Below, piece by piece: positions 45,732 through 54,903 of a stretch of 64,000 nucleotides of DNA. Position 1 is the first letter of the stretch. Each line of letters begins with the position of its first letter. The translations under genes were made by a program, and so were the position numbers. The notes beneath the pieces were generated by a model. The model saw nothing but the letters and a program-made list of their open reading frames with translations, was not told the DNA's origin and did not search any database. Origin of the DNA: CAWKKW01 sp963850345 (GTDB lineage: Bacteria > Acidobacteriota > Terriglobia > Terriglobales > Acidobacteriaceae); contig CAWKKW010000002.1 in the NCBI GenBank assembly GCA_963850345.1, positions 62,001-126,000 of the forward strand. Reading direction: 5' to 3'.

Positions 45732-47246
45732 ATGTCAGTATCAACTAAATCATTAAGAGAAACCGGGAAGCGACTGTCCCTGCCCATCGGAGTGTTCGCC
45801 CTGGTTCTCTTCGTTCTCACCTTCATCTTTCAGCACAACTCGGCGAAGGCCGCCGCAGCTGCTGCCGGTCCCATGGACGACGCCAGCGTCTCCTCCCTGA
45901 CCTCGCTCGATCAGGCGGTTGAGGCCGTGGCCGCCCGCGTTACGCCTGCGGTCGTGAACGTGGCAGTCACGGCTCGCGGCAAAGACGAGATGGCCGGTCA
46001 GCAAATTCCGCCGGAGTTCTACAAGTTCTTCGGCCAGCAGGGCAGACCCTCCGCACCCCAGCTACAGCGCGGTATCGGCAGCGGCGTGATCGTCTCGCCG
46101 GATGGCTACATCGTCACCAACAACCACGTAGTCGACGGCGCGATGAATATCCGGGTCACGTTGAATGATCGCCGGGTGCTTCCCGCCAAGCTGGTTGGAA
46201 CGGACAAGCTGACCGATCTCGCGGTCATCAAGGTCGATGCACAGGATCTGCCCAGTATTCCGTGGGGTGATTCGACTCGTTTGCACCCAGGACAGACAGT
46301 TCTGGCCTTCGGCAGCCCCTTCGGCTACTTCCAGTTCTCGGTCACGCGCGGCATTGTGAGCGCACTCAACCGGCCAAATCCCTACCAGGATGACCCCCGC
46401 AAGCCCGGCGGCTTCATTCAGACCGATGCGGCCATCAATCCCGGCAACTCGGGTGGCGCGCTGGTCGATTCGCATGGAGAAGTCATCGGCATCAACACCT
46501 TCATCATCTCGGACAGCGGTTCGTTCGCAGGTGCTGGCTTCGCCATTCCGTCGCAGATTGCACGGCCGATCGCTGAAGAACTCATCAAGCACGGCTCGGT
46601 CCGCCACGGTTATCTTGGCCTGGGCATCACCGATGTGTTGCCGGATAACGCCAAGTTCTTCAACCTGCAGAAGGCCAGCGGAGCCCTGGTGGATCAAGTC
46701 ACGCCGGATTCGCCTGCCTCTCATGCAGGTCTTCGCAGCGGCGATGTAGTGACCCAGGTGAACGGCGAGAAGGTCACGACTGCCAGCGACCTGCAACTCG
46801 CGGCCAGCACGCACGCCCCGGGAACGGCTCTCAACCTGACCATCATCCGCGACGGCAAGACGCAGAATGTTGAGGTCAAACTGGGTGAGTACCACGCCGA
46901 CCAGCAGGTCGCTTCCAACGACCAGGGCGACGCCAGCCACGGCAGCAAACTGGGAGTGATGGTCGGAGCGCTCACCCCCGAAATGCGCCAGCAACTCAAC
47001 GTGCCCGACCAGGTGAAGGGTGTAGCCATTGAAGAGGTGAAGCCCGGCAGCCCCGCGGAAGATGCGGGCCTCTCGCAGGGAGAACTGATCCTCGAAGTCA
47101 ATCGTCACCCGGTCAGTTCACCCGATCAGCTCAAGGGTGAACTCAGCAAGAGCGGCAAGAACGAGGACGTGCTGTTGCTGATCTGGGCCAACGGAAACTC
47201 GACCTATCGTGTCGTGCATCCGTCGGACGGACAGACCGGCATGTAA
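45732..47246 (+). CDS. htrA: Do/HtrA-family periplasmic serine protease
   Basis: A 504-residue protein with GAGG eight bases before ATG 45732. One N-terminal hydrophobic helix (about 18-34) anchors or exports it. The trypsin-like domain has a complete triad: His132 (TNNHVVDGA), Asp162 (TDLAVIKVD) and Ser240 (GNSGGALVD). Two PDZ domains follow, at about 285-380 and 405-500 (GYLGLGI; KLGVMVGAL). DegP/DegQ-type proteases degrade or refold damaged envelope proteins. It is 32 bases after the M56 gene on the same strand, so it probably belongs to the BlaI-controlled operon; this would tie a BlaI switch to envelope stress. A hairpin at 47303-47340 lies downstream. Confidence 0.95.
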   Translation: MSVSTKSLRETGKRLSLPIGVFALVLFVLTFIFQHNSAKAAAAAAGPMDDASVSSLTSLDQAVEAVAARVTPAVVNVAVTARGKDEMAGQQIPPEFYKFFGQQGRPSAPQLQRGIGSGVIVSPDGYIVTNNHVVDGAMNIRVTLNDRRVLPAKLVGTDKLTDLAVIKVDAQDLPSIPWGDSTRLHPGQTVLAFGSPFGYFQFSVTRGIVSALNRPNPYQDDPRKPGGFIQTDAAINPGNSGGALVDSHGEVIGINTFIISDSGSFAGAGFAIPSQIARPIAEELIKHGSVRHGYLGLGITDVLPDNAKFFNLQKASGALVDQVTPDSPASHAGLRSGDVVTQVNGEKVTTASDLQLAASTHAPGTALNLTIIRDGKTQNVEVKLGEYHADQQVASNDQGDASHGSKLGVMVGALTPEMRQQLNVPDQVKGVAIEEVKPGSPAEDAGLSQGELILEVNRHPVSSPDQLKGELSKSGKNEDVLLLIWANGNSTYRVVHPSDGQTGM

Positions 47247-47302
47247 TTCAACCTGGGCACCTGACCTCGCGAGCTATCAAGCAGGCCAGATGTCCCAACG
47301 AA

Positions 47303-47340
47303 GGCACCCCACGTCTCGCAAATCTGCGGGACGTGGTGCC
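47303..47340. repeat. Long intergenic hairpin, REP-like or terminator
   Basis: GGCACC (47303-47308), a 2-base bulge, and ACGTCTCGC (47311-47319) pair with GCGGGACGT (47326-47334) and GGTGCC (47335-47340) around the loop AAATCT, with one G-T wobble. The 15-bp stem lacks a following T-run, so it fits a repeated extragenic palindrome at least as well as a terminator. It occupies the otherwise empty 302-base gap 47247-47548 between htrA and zwf. Confidence 0.6.
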
Positions 47341-47548
47341 CCCCACCTCCGCCCCGCATCTCCTCAGTCTCTTCTCCGCACCAGACACGCCAGCCAGCCC
47401 GTGCGACCGCTGCCTGCCTTTTGCATCCAACCCTCCATTGCACCTTGGCCCGGTTTTCAGGCGCGGAAAGTAGTCTGCGATACTGAGGAAGCGGGTAGTT
47501 GCTGCCTGGTTGGCGGCGATCTACATCACCAGCAAGCGAGGGAAGACG

Positions 47549-48961
47549 TTGAGTTTAGTGCATTCCGACGCGTTAGCCTTTTTCGGCGCCACAGGAGATC
47601 TGGCCTTCAAGCAGATCTTCCCCTCTCTCCAGCGGCTCGCAAAACGAGGCAAGCTCACCGGACCCGTCATCGGCGTTGCCAAGGCCGGCTGGGACCTCGA
47701 GCGATTTAAGCAGCGTGCGCACGATAGCGTCGAACAGCACGGAGGCGTCGACCCTGAGGGCTTCGCCCGCCTCACCAGCCTGCTCCGGTATGTGGATGGC
47801 GACTACCAGGATCCGGAGACCTTCAAGCGCGTTCGCCAGGAACTTGGCGAGTCCAAGCACCCGCTGCATTACCTCGCTATCCCACCCAGCCTGTTCGGAC
47901 AAGTGGTGACTCAACTCAAAGCTTCGGGATCGTCGGAAGGCGGCCGCGTCGTCGTCGAGAAACCCTTTGGCCGCGACCTTGCGTCTGCGCGCGCACTGAG
48001 CGAGGTCATCCAGGAGGTCTTCGACGAACAGGATATCTTCCGCATCGATCACTACCTGGGCAAGAACGCGGTCCAGAACATCATCTTCTTCCGCTTCGCA
48101 AACTCGTTTCTGGAACCAATCTGGAAGAGCCAGTACGTCGAGAGCGTGCAGATCACCATGGCGGAGCAATTCGGCATTCAGGGCCGCGGCTCCTTCTACG
48201 ACTCCGTGGGTGCTATCAGCGACGTCATCCAGAATCATCTCTTCCAGGTGCTGAGTAATGTGGCGATGGAGCCGCCCCCCGGCATCGACATTGAAAATCT
48301 TCGCGACGAGCGCGTGAAGGTGCTTAAAGGCATCCCGGAACTGCGCCCGCAGGATGTCATCCGCGGGCAGTTTGCCGGCTACCAGAAAGAAGCAGGAGTG
48401 AAACCTGGCTCCGACACCGAGACCTTCGCGGCAATGCGCTTATCGATCAATTCGTGGCGATGGAAGGGTGTGCCGTTCTACATTCGCGCGGGCAAATTGC
48501 TGCCAACCAACGTCACTGAAGTTTTGGCCCGCTTAAAACAGCCGCCTGCCATCTTTTCAGAACATGCCTTTCCTTCGAACTGCGTGCGCTTTCGCGTGAG
48601 CCCTGAGCCGCTGCTCGGGATTGGCGCTTCAGTCAAGGCTGCAGGCGACAAATTTGTCGGCTGCTCGGTTGAACTTACTGCCAAGCAGGAGTGTGGCACC
48701 GACGACATGCTTCCCTACGAAGAACTGCTGCAAGATGCTATGTCCGGCAACTCCACCTGGTTCGCTCGCCAGGATTATGTCGAAGAGGCCTGGCGTATTC
48801 TCGATCCCATTCTCAAGAATCCGCCGCCGGTGCAGATCTATGAGCCGGGCACCTGGGGACCAGCGGGAGCGGAGAGCCTCATCGCTAAGGACGGCGGCTG
48901 GTGCGATCCTGTCGATCCCGTCAGTGACGTTCCGGAGCCCGCGAAGCAGGCTGCTGACTAG
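47549..48961 (+). CDS. zwf: Glucose-6-phosphate 1-dehydrogenase
   Basis: A 470-residue enzyme that oxidises glucose 6-phosphate to 6-phosphogluconolactone with NADP (or NAD), feeding the oxidative pentose-phosphate or Entner-Doudoroff route. TTG 47549 is chosen because GAGGGA (47538-47543) lies five bases before it and the Rossmann motif GATGDLA then falls at 13-19, as in the family. EKPFGRD (137-143), the substrate-binding RIDHYLGK (165-172) and catalytic-type His229 (DVIQNHLFQ) are intact. The first Gly-x-x-Gly motif has T in place of the more common S. No pgl or gnd is adjacent; the next gene is an unrelated glycosidase. Confidence 0.95.
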   Translation: MSLVHSDALAFFGATGDLAFKQIFPSLQRLAKRGKLTGPVIGVAKAGWDLERFKQRAHDSVEQHGGVDPEGFARLTSLLRYVDGDYQDPETFKRVRQELGESKHPLHYLAIPPSLFGQVVTQLKASGSSEGGRVVVEKPFGRDLASARALSEVIQEVFDEQDIFRIDHYLGKNAVQNIIFFRFANSFLEPIWKSQYVESVQITMAEQFGIQGRGSFYDSVGAISDVIQNHLFQVLSNVAMEPPPGIDIENLRDERVKVLKGIPELRPQDVIRGQFAGYQKEAGVKPGSDTETFAAMRLSINSWRWKGVPFYIRAGKLLPTNVTEVLARLKQPPAIFSEHAFPSNCVRFRVSPEPLLGIGASVKAAGDKFVGCSVELTAKQECGTDDMLPYEELLQDAMSGNSTWFARQDYVEEAWRILDPILKNPPPVQIYEPGTWGPAGAESLIAKDGGWCDPVDPVSDVPEPAKQAAD

Positions 48962-49072
48962 GCGAGCCGTTTAGCCGCGCATGCGCCTGCCTAATGAGTG
49001 CAGCCGTGATGAAGTGCGCCCGCGCCGGTCCGCCGCTCGGAATGATAAGGTGGTGCTTCTGCCGAGACCTAC

Positions 49073-51586
49073 ATGAAGAGACTGATCGCTCTGCTGCTGC
49101 TTGCCGTTGGAACTGCTTGCTGGTCTCAAACCAGCTATCCTCCGCTTACCCCGACACCGAGTTTTTCTTTGACCGATTCTTCGGGACTCACCATCACCCG
49201 CGAGACGGTGCCGGGCAAACCTTTCAGCGTAGTTGGGCCGCGCGGTGCCTTTCTCGGTCAGCAGGACGGTACCTTCGAAGCGTGGCTGTTCCCGTGGAAG
49301 ATTCTCAGTGACATGCGCATTACCGCGTGGATGAAGGACTATCCGGTTCCCATCGAGATCAATCAACAGGAAGGCTCGATCCAGGTTCATCCGGGCTATA
49401 CCGTTATCACCTTCGCCCATGCCAACCTCACGATTCGGGAAATTCTGTTCGCGCCGCGCGAGTCGAGCGATGGCACCGGCCTGGTTGGCCTCTTCCAGAT
49501 CTCCGCGATTCGTCCAGTGACGCTTACGTTCCACTTCACCCCCGAGATGAAGCGCATGTGGCCCGCCTCGACCGAAGATAACTCTCCGGAATGGGTCAAG
49601 ACTCAGGGCGGAGGCGGCTTCTACGTGCTCCATCAGACGCTCGAGCAAAACGGTGCTGCCATCGGCATGCCCCATACCGAATACGGTACTCTTCCTCCTT
49701 ACCAGGAAAAGCCGAAAACCTATCCGCTCGAGTTCGTGCTGCAATTCGATCCTGCCAAAGATACGAATTCATATTTCCCCCTGCTGCTCGCGCTGGGTGA
49801 AGGGAAAGACGCCGCCACCACCGCTGCGCTTGCTCGGAAACTGGGCGAACTGAACGCCAGCGTTCCAACGCTCTACCAGCAGACGGATGCGTACTGGAGA
49901 GAGTTTTCCGCGAAGAGGCTCACCGTCGACACGCCAGACAGTACCTTGAACGAGGCCTTCCGCTGGGCCATGGTGTCGATCGACCAGTTGCAGGTGCTCG
50001 CCACGCCGGGTCGCAAGCAGACTGGCCTGACTGCGGGCTTTTATGCTTCGGGCGATTCCGATCGTCCGGGCTTCGGGTGGTTCTTCGGGCGCGATTCTCT
50101 ATGGACGTTGTATGCAGTCCAGAGCTATGGCGATTTCGATCTTTGCCGGAAAGAATTTGAGTTTCTGATAGAGCGCCAGCGTGACGACGGCAAGATCATG
50201 CACGAATACGCGCAGACGGCGGCGCTGGTCGACTGGAAGAGTCTGCCTTACCTGTATGCGTCGGCCGACAGTACGCTGCTCTTCCTAATGGCGATGAATG
50301 ACTACGTCAACATCAGCGGGGATAGCGCCTTTGCGACACAGCATTGGGATTCCATTCAACGCGCGTGGCAGTTCGAAACCACGCACGACTCCGACGGCGA
50401 CGGCATCTACGACAACTCGCAGGGCACAGGCTGGGTCGAGTCGTGGATACCCTCGATGCCGCACCAGGAGATCTATCTCGCCGCGCTCGATCAGCAATCG
50501 AGCACCGCCTTCGCCAAGCTGGCGAGAGCCACTGGGCATGCCGACCTCGCACCCGCAGCGGAGGAGCGCGCACGACACATCGCGAGCCTGATCGAGAAGG
50601 AATATTACCGGCCCGACAAGAATCTCTACGCGTTTAGCTACAACGGCGATGGCACCACCGACGACAGCGCAACGATCTATCCCACTGTTGCCGCGTGGGA
50701 TGGCACTTACTCCCTGCAACACCTTGCGCCGATGTTGAATCGTTGGGCGTCCTCAGAGTTCTCTACGGATTGGGGCACTCGCGACCTTAGCCCACAGACC
50801 TCTTTTTACGACCCCATCAGCTACCATCAGGGTTCTGTGTGGCCGCTGTTTACCGGCTGGACTTCGCTGGCGGAGTATCGCAGCGGCCGCCCACTCTCAG
50901 GCTATGCGCACCTGATGCAGAACGCCGACCTCACCTGGTCGCAGGACCTGGGCGATGTGACGGAGTTACTCTCCGGCGAATACTTTCAGCCCTTCGGCCG
51001 CAGCACGCCGCATCAACTCTGGTCTTCGGCGATGGTGATTACACCAGTTTTGCGTGGGGTCTTCGGGCTGGAATGGAATGCGACGCAGCACATCTTGACG
51101 GTCACGCCGAATCTTCCGGCGGAATGGGATCATGCGTCGCTACACAATGTTCCTCTGGGAGCAGGTCACTACGATTTGGAGATGAAGAAGGAAGGAAGGG
51201 AACTGCTGGTTCGCGCGACCGGTGGCCAGTCCGGGGAGCTTCATCTGGAGTCGAAAGCCGCGGGTGCAAGGTCGACCGCAGGCGCTCTTCGCATCCCCCT
51301 GGCAGCCGTCGAAGTGGGGATCGAACATGGCTTACCTTTGCCCGGTTCGATTACGTCACAGTTGAAGGTACTGAATCTAACTCAGGATGCTCACTCGTTG
51401 ACGTTGGAGCTTGCTGCGCAAGGCGGCAGCCGGCAAACTTTGCATGTCCGAGTGAATGATCCGAAGGTAAAAGTGACGGCGGATGGCGCGGAGCTTGGTT
51501 CCAGCGCAAGTTCAGTTCGCGACCTGCAGGTCTCGTTCCCTGTCGGGGCGGGCTACCAGCAGAAGACGGTACATCTCCGCTGGTAG
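49073..51586 (+). CDS. Secreted debranching-type alpha/alpha-barrel glycosidase
   Basis: An 837-residue protein with signal peptide MKRLIALLLLAVGTACWSQ. A beta-sandwich N-terminal domain (FEAWLFPWKILSDMRIT) is followed by an (alpha/alpha) barrel from about residue 300. Here GWFFGRDSLWTLYAVQSYG near 340, HEYAQTAALVDW, SADSTLLFL and a late DPISYHQGSVWPLFTGW resemble amylo-alpha-1,6-glucosidase/GH15/GH63-type enzymes, in which acidic residues next to such Trp-rich loops catalyse glucosidic cleavage. A beta-rich C-terminal domain closes the protein. Exact specificity (alpha-glucan versus other oligosaccharides) cannot be told. It lies 111 bases after zwf on the same strand and converges on the next gene. 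Confidence 0.8.
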   Translation: MKRLIALLLLAVGTACWSQTSYPPLTPTPSFSLTDSSGLTITRETVPGKPFSVVGPRGAFLGQQDGTFEAWLFPWKILSDMRITAWMKDYPVPIEINQQEGSIQVHPGYTVITFAHANLTIREILFAPRESSDGTGLVGLFQISAIRPVTLTFHFTPEMKRMWPASTEDNSPEWVKTQGGGGFYVLHQTLEQNGAAIGMPHTEYGTLPPYQEKPKTYPLEFVLQFDPAKDTNSYFPLLLALGEGKDAATTAALARKLGELNASVPTLYQQTDAYWREFSAKRLTVDTPDSTLNEAFRWAMVSIDQLQVLATPGRKQTGLTAGFYASGDSDRPGFGWFFGRDSLWTLYAVQSYGDFDLCRKEFEFLIERQRDDGKIMHEYAQTAALVDWKSLPYLYASADSTLLFLMAMNDYVNISGDSAFATQHWDSIQRAWQFETTHDSDGDGIYDNSQGTGWVESWIPSMPHQEIYLAALDQQSSTAFAKLARATGHADLAPAAEERARHIASLIEKEYYRPDKNLYAFSYNGDGTTDDSATIYPTVAAWDGTYSLQHLAPMLNRWASSEFSTDWGTRDLSPQTSFYDPISYHQGSVWPLFTGWTSLAEYRSGRPLSGYAHLMQNADLTWSQDLGDVTELLSGEYFQPFGRSTPHQLWSSAMVITPVLRGVFGLEWNATQHILTVTPNLPAEWDHASLHNVPLGAGHYDLEMKKEGRELLVRATGGQSGELHLESKAAGARSTAGALRIPLAAVEVGIEHGLPLPGSITSQLKVLNLTQDAHSLTLELAAQGGSRQTLHVRVNDPKVKVTADGAELGSSASSVRDLQVSFPVGAGYQQKTVHLRW

Positions 51587-51613
51587 CCTTCGCCGCACCC
51601 GTTTGAAGCTACG

Positions 51614-52276
51614 TTATTTCGGGCAGGTCTTGCCACGGTTAGGCCGCGCGCCCATTGCGGTCGCGTCCGACTCCGACATGTACTTGCCGGCCTTGGTCGT
51701 GCCGTAATCCGCGGTACCGGGGCAGTGATAGACCTTGGTCGCGGTGTTCACCCAGACCATTCCTGGTCCGCCGCCCGGTGCGGGCGTGTGTGCCGTTTTG
51801 CCGCCACTCTTTCCCGAGGCCGCCGACGTTCCCATGCTGGCAGACGACGTTCCCATGCTGGCAGACGACGATCCTCCGCTTGCGGACGACGATCCCGAAG
51901 ACGGCGCTGTTGCTTCGCTAGAGCTGGATCCGGCTGCTGCCGTTCCCGAGTTAGCTTTGCGTGAACGCTTTGGGGAACTATCGCTGGTGGAAGCGCCCGC
52001 AGACTTATCCGAAGCGCTGCTGGGCGCCGCGGTAACGGTTTGCGAAGACTTCGCGGAACTCTTACCTGAGGTGGCAGTCGCCGACCCCGACGAGCCAAAC
52101 CACTTCTTGACGCCCTTATGCCCGCTGCACGCGCCCGACTTGGTGGGCACGGTCGTAAAGCTGCCATCGTTGCATTGTCCTGTAACGCCTGCTTGTGTCT
52201 GGCCGAGACACACTACGGGCGCAAGTCCAAGTACGGCAATTCCAATTAGCCTGAGTCTCAATCTGGGGGTGGTCAC
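51614..52276 (-). CDS. Exported Ser/Ala-rich protein with DUF3761-like and C-terminal Cys motif
   Basis: A 220-residue protein. GTG 52276 is chosen because AGGAG lies six bases before it and the signal peptide (RLRLIGIAVLGLAPVVCLGQ) then begins near residue 6; the frame is open 60 bases further. After the signal, VTGQCNDGSFTTVPTKSGAC resembles DUF3761. The middle is low-complexity Ser/Ala/Gly/Thr, including a 21-bp tandem repeat (copies starting at 51825 and 51846) that encodes SSASMGT units. The C-terminal 50 residues (MVWVNTATKVYHCPGT, GKYMSESDATAMGARP, ending KTCPK) form a conserved-looking motif with two cysteines, known from small proteins in soil bacteria. The role is unknown. Confidence 0.75.
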   Translation of the reverse strand: MTTPRLRLRLIGIAVLGLAPVVCLGQTQAGVTGQCNDGSFTTVPTKSGACSGHKGVKKWFGSSGSATATSGKSSAKSSQTVTAAPSSASDKSAGASTSDSSPKRSRKANSGTAAAGSSSSEATAPSSGSSSASGGSSSASMGTSSASMGTSAASGKSGGKTAHTPAPGGGPGMVWVNTATKVYHCPGTADYGTTKAGKYMSESDATAMGARPNRGKTCPK

Positions 52277-52454
52277 GGTTTCTCCTGGTTGATGTGGGTT
52301 CGTTGTTCCTGAAATCCAATCGGGTAGGATGCCCATGGCTCAGAAACCGGCCACTTTATGTGTTGATTCAGGCACGCGAAACTGGGGAAACCAAAGTTAG
52401 CGATCATGCTCGGTCGAGTTGCGTGCCACGAGGAGGGCGAGTGAGCTACTGGAA

Positions 52455-52856
52455 TTAGCTACCCATCACACGTTGAGCCTGCGCCGTATCCATGTACTGA
52501 TGTAGGGCGGTTATCTTGCCATCACTCAATGTATAGAAGTGGGCGAATTGGGCATCCAGCGCAGCGCCGTTTGCCTTGTAGGTTCCGCGGTATCGCCCTT
52601 TTACCACGATCACATCGCCGGCATCGAAGAACTCGGCTGGAATCGCCTGGAAATCATCCCACTCGGTAGCCAGGCGAAAGAAGACGCCCTGGCCCACGGC
52701 AGCCGGGCCGATGTAAGGGCTGCCCTCCGCAAAAGCTGAACCTTCCGCGGCGTTCCAGACGATCCCCGGAGCCAAGCTGGCAAGCAGGGCGGCGACGTCG
52801 CGCTGGGCGAAAGCTTGATAGAGATTGTGAATGACCTCGAGATTGCTGTTCGACAT
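52455..52856 (-). CDS. SnoaL-like / NTF2-fold protein
   Basis: A 133-residue cytoplasmic protein with GAGGG seven bases before its ATG. The pattern VIHNLYQAFAQRDVAALLAS, then PGIVWNAAEG, VIVKGRYRGTYKANG and FAHFYTLSDGKITALHQYMD matches the ketosteroid-isomerase-related SnoaL_2 family, a cone-shaped fold with a hydrophobic pocket. Members are isomerases, cyclases or of unknown role; no specific substrate can be named. It stands alone between an exported-protein gene and DUF4914. Confidence 0.85.
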   Translation of the reverse strand: MSNSNLEVIHNLYQAFAQRDVAALLASLAPGIVWNAAEGSAFAEGSPYIGPAAVGQGVFFRLATEWDDFQAIPAEFFDAGDVIVVKGRYRGTYKANGAALDAQFAHFYTLSDGKITALHQYMDTAQAQRVMGS

Positions 52857-52959
52857 GAACTTCCCTCGACTGAAATCGCGCTTACCCTAAGTGGCGCGAG
52901 GCAGTCAGTCAACGTGATTCATATCGGATTCCCATCTCCGCGAGAAAGCCGCCCCAATC

Positions 52960-54903
52960 TCACCCTTTGAAGATGGTGTGCGGCACCAGTTTCCAGTAAT
53001 CCTCCTGGGTTGCATCGTCCATGCAGGCCTGAATGATTTTGCGTCCAAGCGGATCGAGTTCCGCGGTGAGGAATGGCGCTAATTCGCGCTTGAAAAACTC
53101 GCGCCATTGCCGCGCGCCTTCTTCGAATACTTCGGGGCCGCCTTGTAACTGCGTATCGACGTGAAGAAATACCGGCGGTATGAATGAGCCTTCGACTCGG
53201 ATCTGACGAGGAATGTATCCGAGCAGCGCGCAGGGACTCTCGACCAACTGATCCCGGTGGAAGCGAGCACTTCCGCGGCGCGCGAGATACTCTCTGGCGA
53301 CCCATTCCGCCATGAAACCAACCTTCCAAGCGCCGATGTACTGGTTAGGAATCAGCACGTGGCGCGTGTCTGTATTTTCAAGTATCTGATGGAGTAACAA
53401 ATTGGCTTGATCGACCCGCCTGCCGGTACAGAAAGCCCAGTACGAGCCCACTCCCTCAGATTGCATGCCCTTGGATTCGTGAATGCTGGGGTTGGCATGT
53501 CCGCGCGGGGCAACCAGCCGCCACAGCCACGCCAGCGCCGGGTTGAGAATATGCAACATCCCAAGAATCCCATACTGGCGGCTCTCTTTGTGCGTGGGCG
53601 GGCAGCGCACACCAAAGCTACGGATATTGACCGCGACTGGACCATTGGCCACGTTGGGGATCATCTCTCTCGGAATGATGACGCGTGGATTGGGGCACGG
53701 CTTTCCAGGCGCATCTTCCACATGTTCCCAGATCAGGCAATTGCCGCCCGGCACAATGTAGTGGTTCAGAAAGACCAGCGGCCTCTCCGGTTGAATGCAG
53801 AGCCGTTCCAGGTTAGGATCCGTGCCGTAGTGGCGGATGTGATCGACACGCACAAACCATCCGTTCTCTGCATCGGTGATGTTGAGTTTGCTTTGTCCTT
53901 CGTTGTAGCGGGGATGCGCGCAGGCCATGTCGTCCGCCAGGGGATTCAAGCGGCAAGCCTCGGGGAGAACTAGTGTGCGCTCTTCGCCGGTGACGACGTT
54001 TTTACCGAGGCGCAAGCGGCCGTCTTCGAGGCGGTGAATGTGCCCGGTCATCTCGCTCTTGCCGCCGCCCGACGCGCCCTCGTGCATAATCACGATCTCG
54101 TTGTCATATGGAGTCACCACGCCCACCGCAGCACAGTGATTGGTCGTCCACCCTTCGCGTTCGCCCAGATCCAGCAGCATAGAATACACGCCCTTTTTCG
54201 CGCTCGGACCGGGGTAGAGGTTATAGGCGTAAATCTCCTGGTGGGTCTGCGTGCGGAAGTGAACAACCACCTGCTTGCCATCGAAGTGCGTATGCCGAAA
54301 AGGCGGAGCGACAAACAACACGCCGCCATGCAGCCGGAAGTCGGATGGCACCTGGCTGCCCGGAATCATTCCTTGCAAATCGGCCAGCGCTGCCGCGAAA
54401 AATCCAGCCTGTCGCGGACAGATCAGCAATGCCCCGTAGCCAAGATCTTCGGGGCCCGCATAGAAGGGAACCACGATTAGTTCCTGTGACTGAAGCCAGG
54501 TGAGCGTCTTCTGCCGCACCTTGTCGAACTTCTCGCCGAAGCGCTCGAAGTAGGTCGCCTTATCGGTCGGCTGCATGTCGCCGATCACCATGGCGTTCGA
54601 GTCGCGGCGCCGCATAGGAGGCTCAGGGAAGTTCACCGCGATTCCGTTGCGCGCTTTGGTCACCACGGCTTCGACTATGGGGCCCAAGCCTGGCACGTCG
54701 AAAACAACCTGGTGTTCGCCCTTGTCTTCCCGGTTCATGAAGCGCCAATCCGTCTCGCCGGCTTCTCTGCCCAGAGCCCAGTTGAGTAAGTCTTCCCGAG
54801 TCTCAGGCACAAACAACTTTGAGCCTGCCAACACTTCGATCACGTGAGCAGGCAGTTCCAGTTTCGGCCAATCGGTCGAAAAGTTGATTTTTCTATCAGT
54901 CAT
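52960..54903 (-). CDS. DUF4914 family protein with P-loop
   Basis: A 647-residue cytoplasmic protein starting at ATG 54903 (GGAG about ten bases upstream; the frame is open further but without family features). The overall sequence matches my recollection of DUF4914: N-terminal NFSTDWPKLELPAHVIEVL, central FYAGPEDLGYGALLICPRQA, and a GASGGGKS P-loop at 276-283 within IVIMHEGASGGGKSEM. The P-loop followed by HIH and the surrounding beta-strand pattern recall phosphoenolpyruvate carboxykinase-like kinases, so nucleotide binding and phosphoryl transfer are likely. The reaction is not known. Conserved Cys/His/Trp segments such as RSFGVRCPPTHKE and SYWAFCTGRRVDQANL may line the substrate site. Confidence 0.8.
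   Translation of the reverse strand: MTDRKINFSTDWPKLELPAHVIEVLAGSKLFVPETREDLLNWALGREAGETDWRFMNREDKGEHQVVFDVPGLGPIVEAVVTKARNGIAVNFPEPPMRRRDSNAMVIGDMQPTDKATYFERFGEKFDKVRQKTLTWLQSQELIVVPFYAGPEDLGYGALLICPRQAGFFAAALADLQGMIPGSQVPSDFRLHGGVLFVAPPFRHTHFDGKQVVVHFRTQTHQEIYAYNLYPGPSAKKGVYSMLLDLGEREGWTTNHCAAVGVVTPYDNEIVIMHEGASGGGKSEMTGHIHRLEDGRLRLGKNVVTGEERTLVLPEACRLNPLADDMACAHPRYNEGQSKLNITDAENGWFVRVDHIRHYGTDPNLERLCIQPERPLVFLNHYIVPGGNCLIWEHVEDAPGKPCPNPRVIIPREMIPNVANGPVAVNIRSFGVRCPPTHKESRQYGILGMLHILNPALAWLWRLVAPRGHANPSIHESKGMQSEGVGSYWAFCTGRRVDQANLLLHQILENTDTRHVLIPNQYIGAWKVGFMAEWVAREYLARRGSARFHRDQLVESPCALLGYIPRQIRVEGSFIPPVFLHVDTQLQGGPEVFEEGARQWREFFKRELAPFLTAELDPLGRKIIQACMDDATQEDYWKLVPHTIFKG

Noticed and set aside
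46062..47108. A 348-residue open frame on the minus strand
   Set aside because: It lies wholly antisense to the htrA gene, whose triad and PDZ domains are clear. The frame is open because of high G+C at third positions and shows no domain or start signal.
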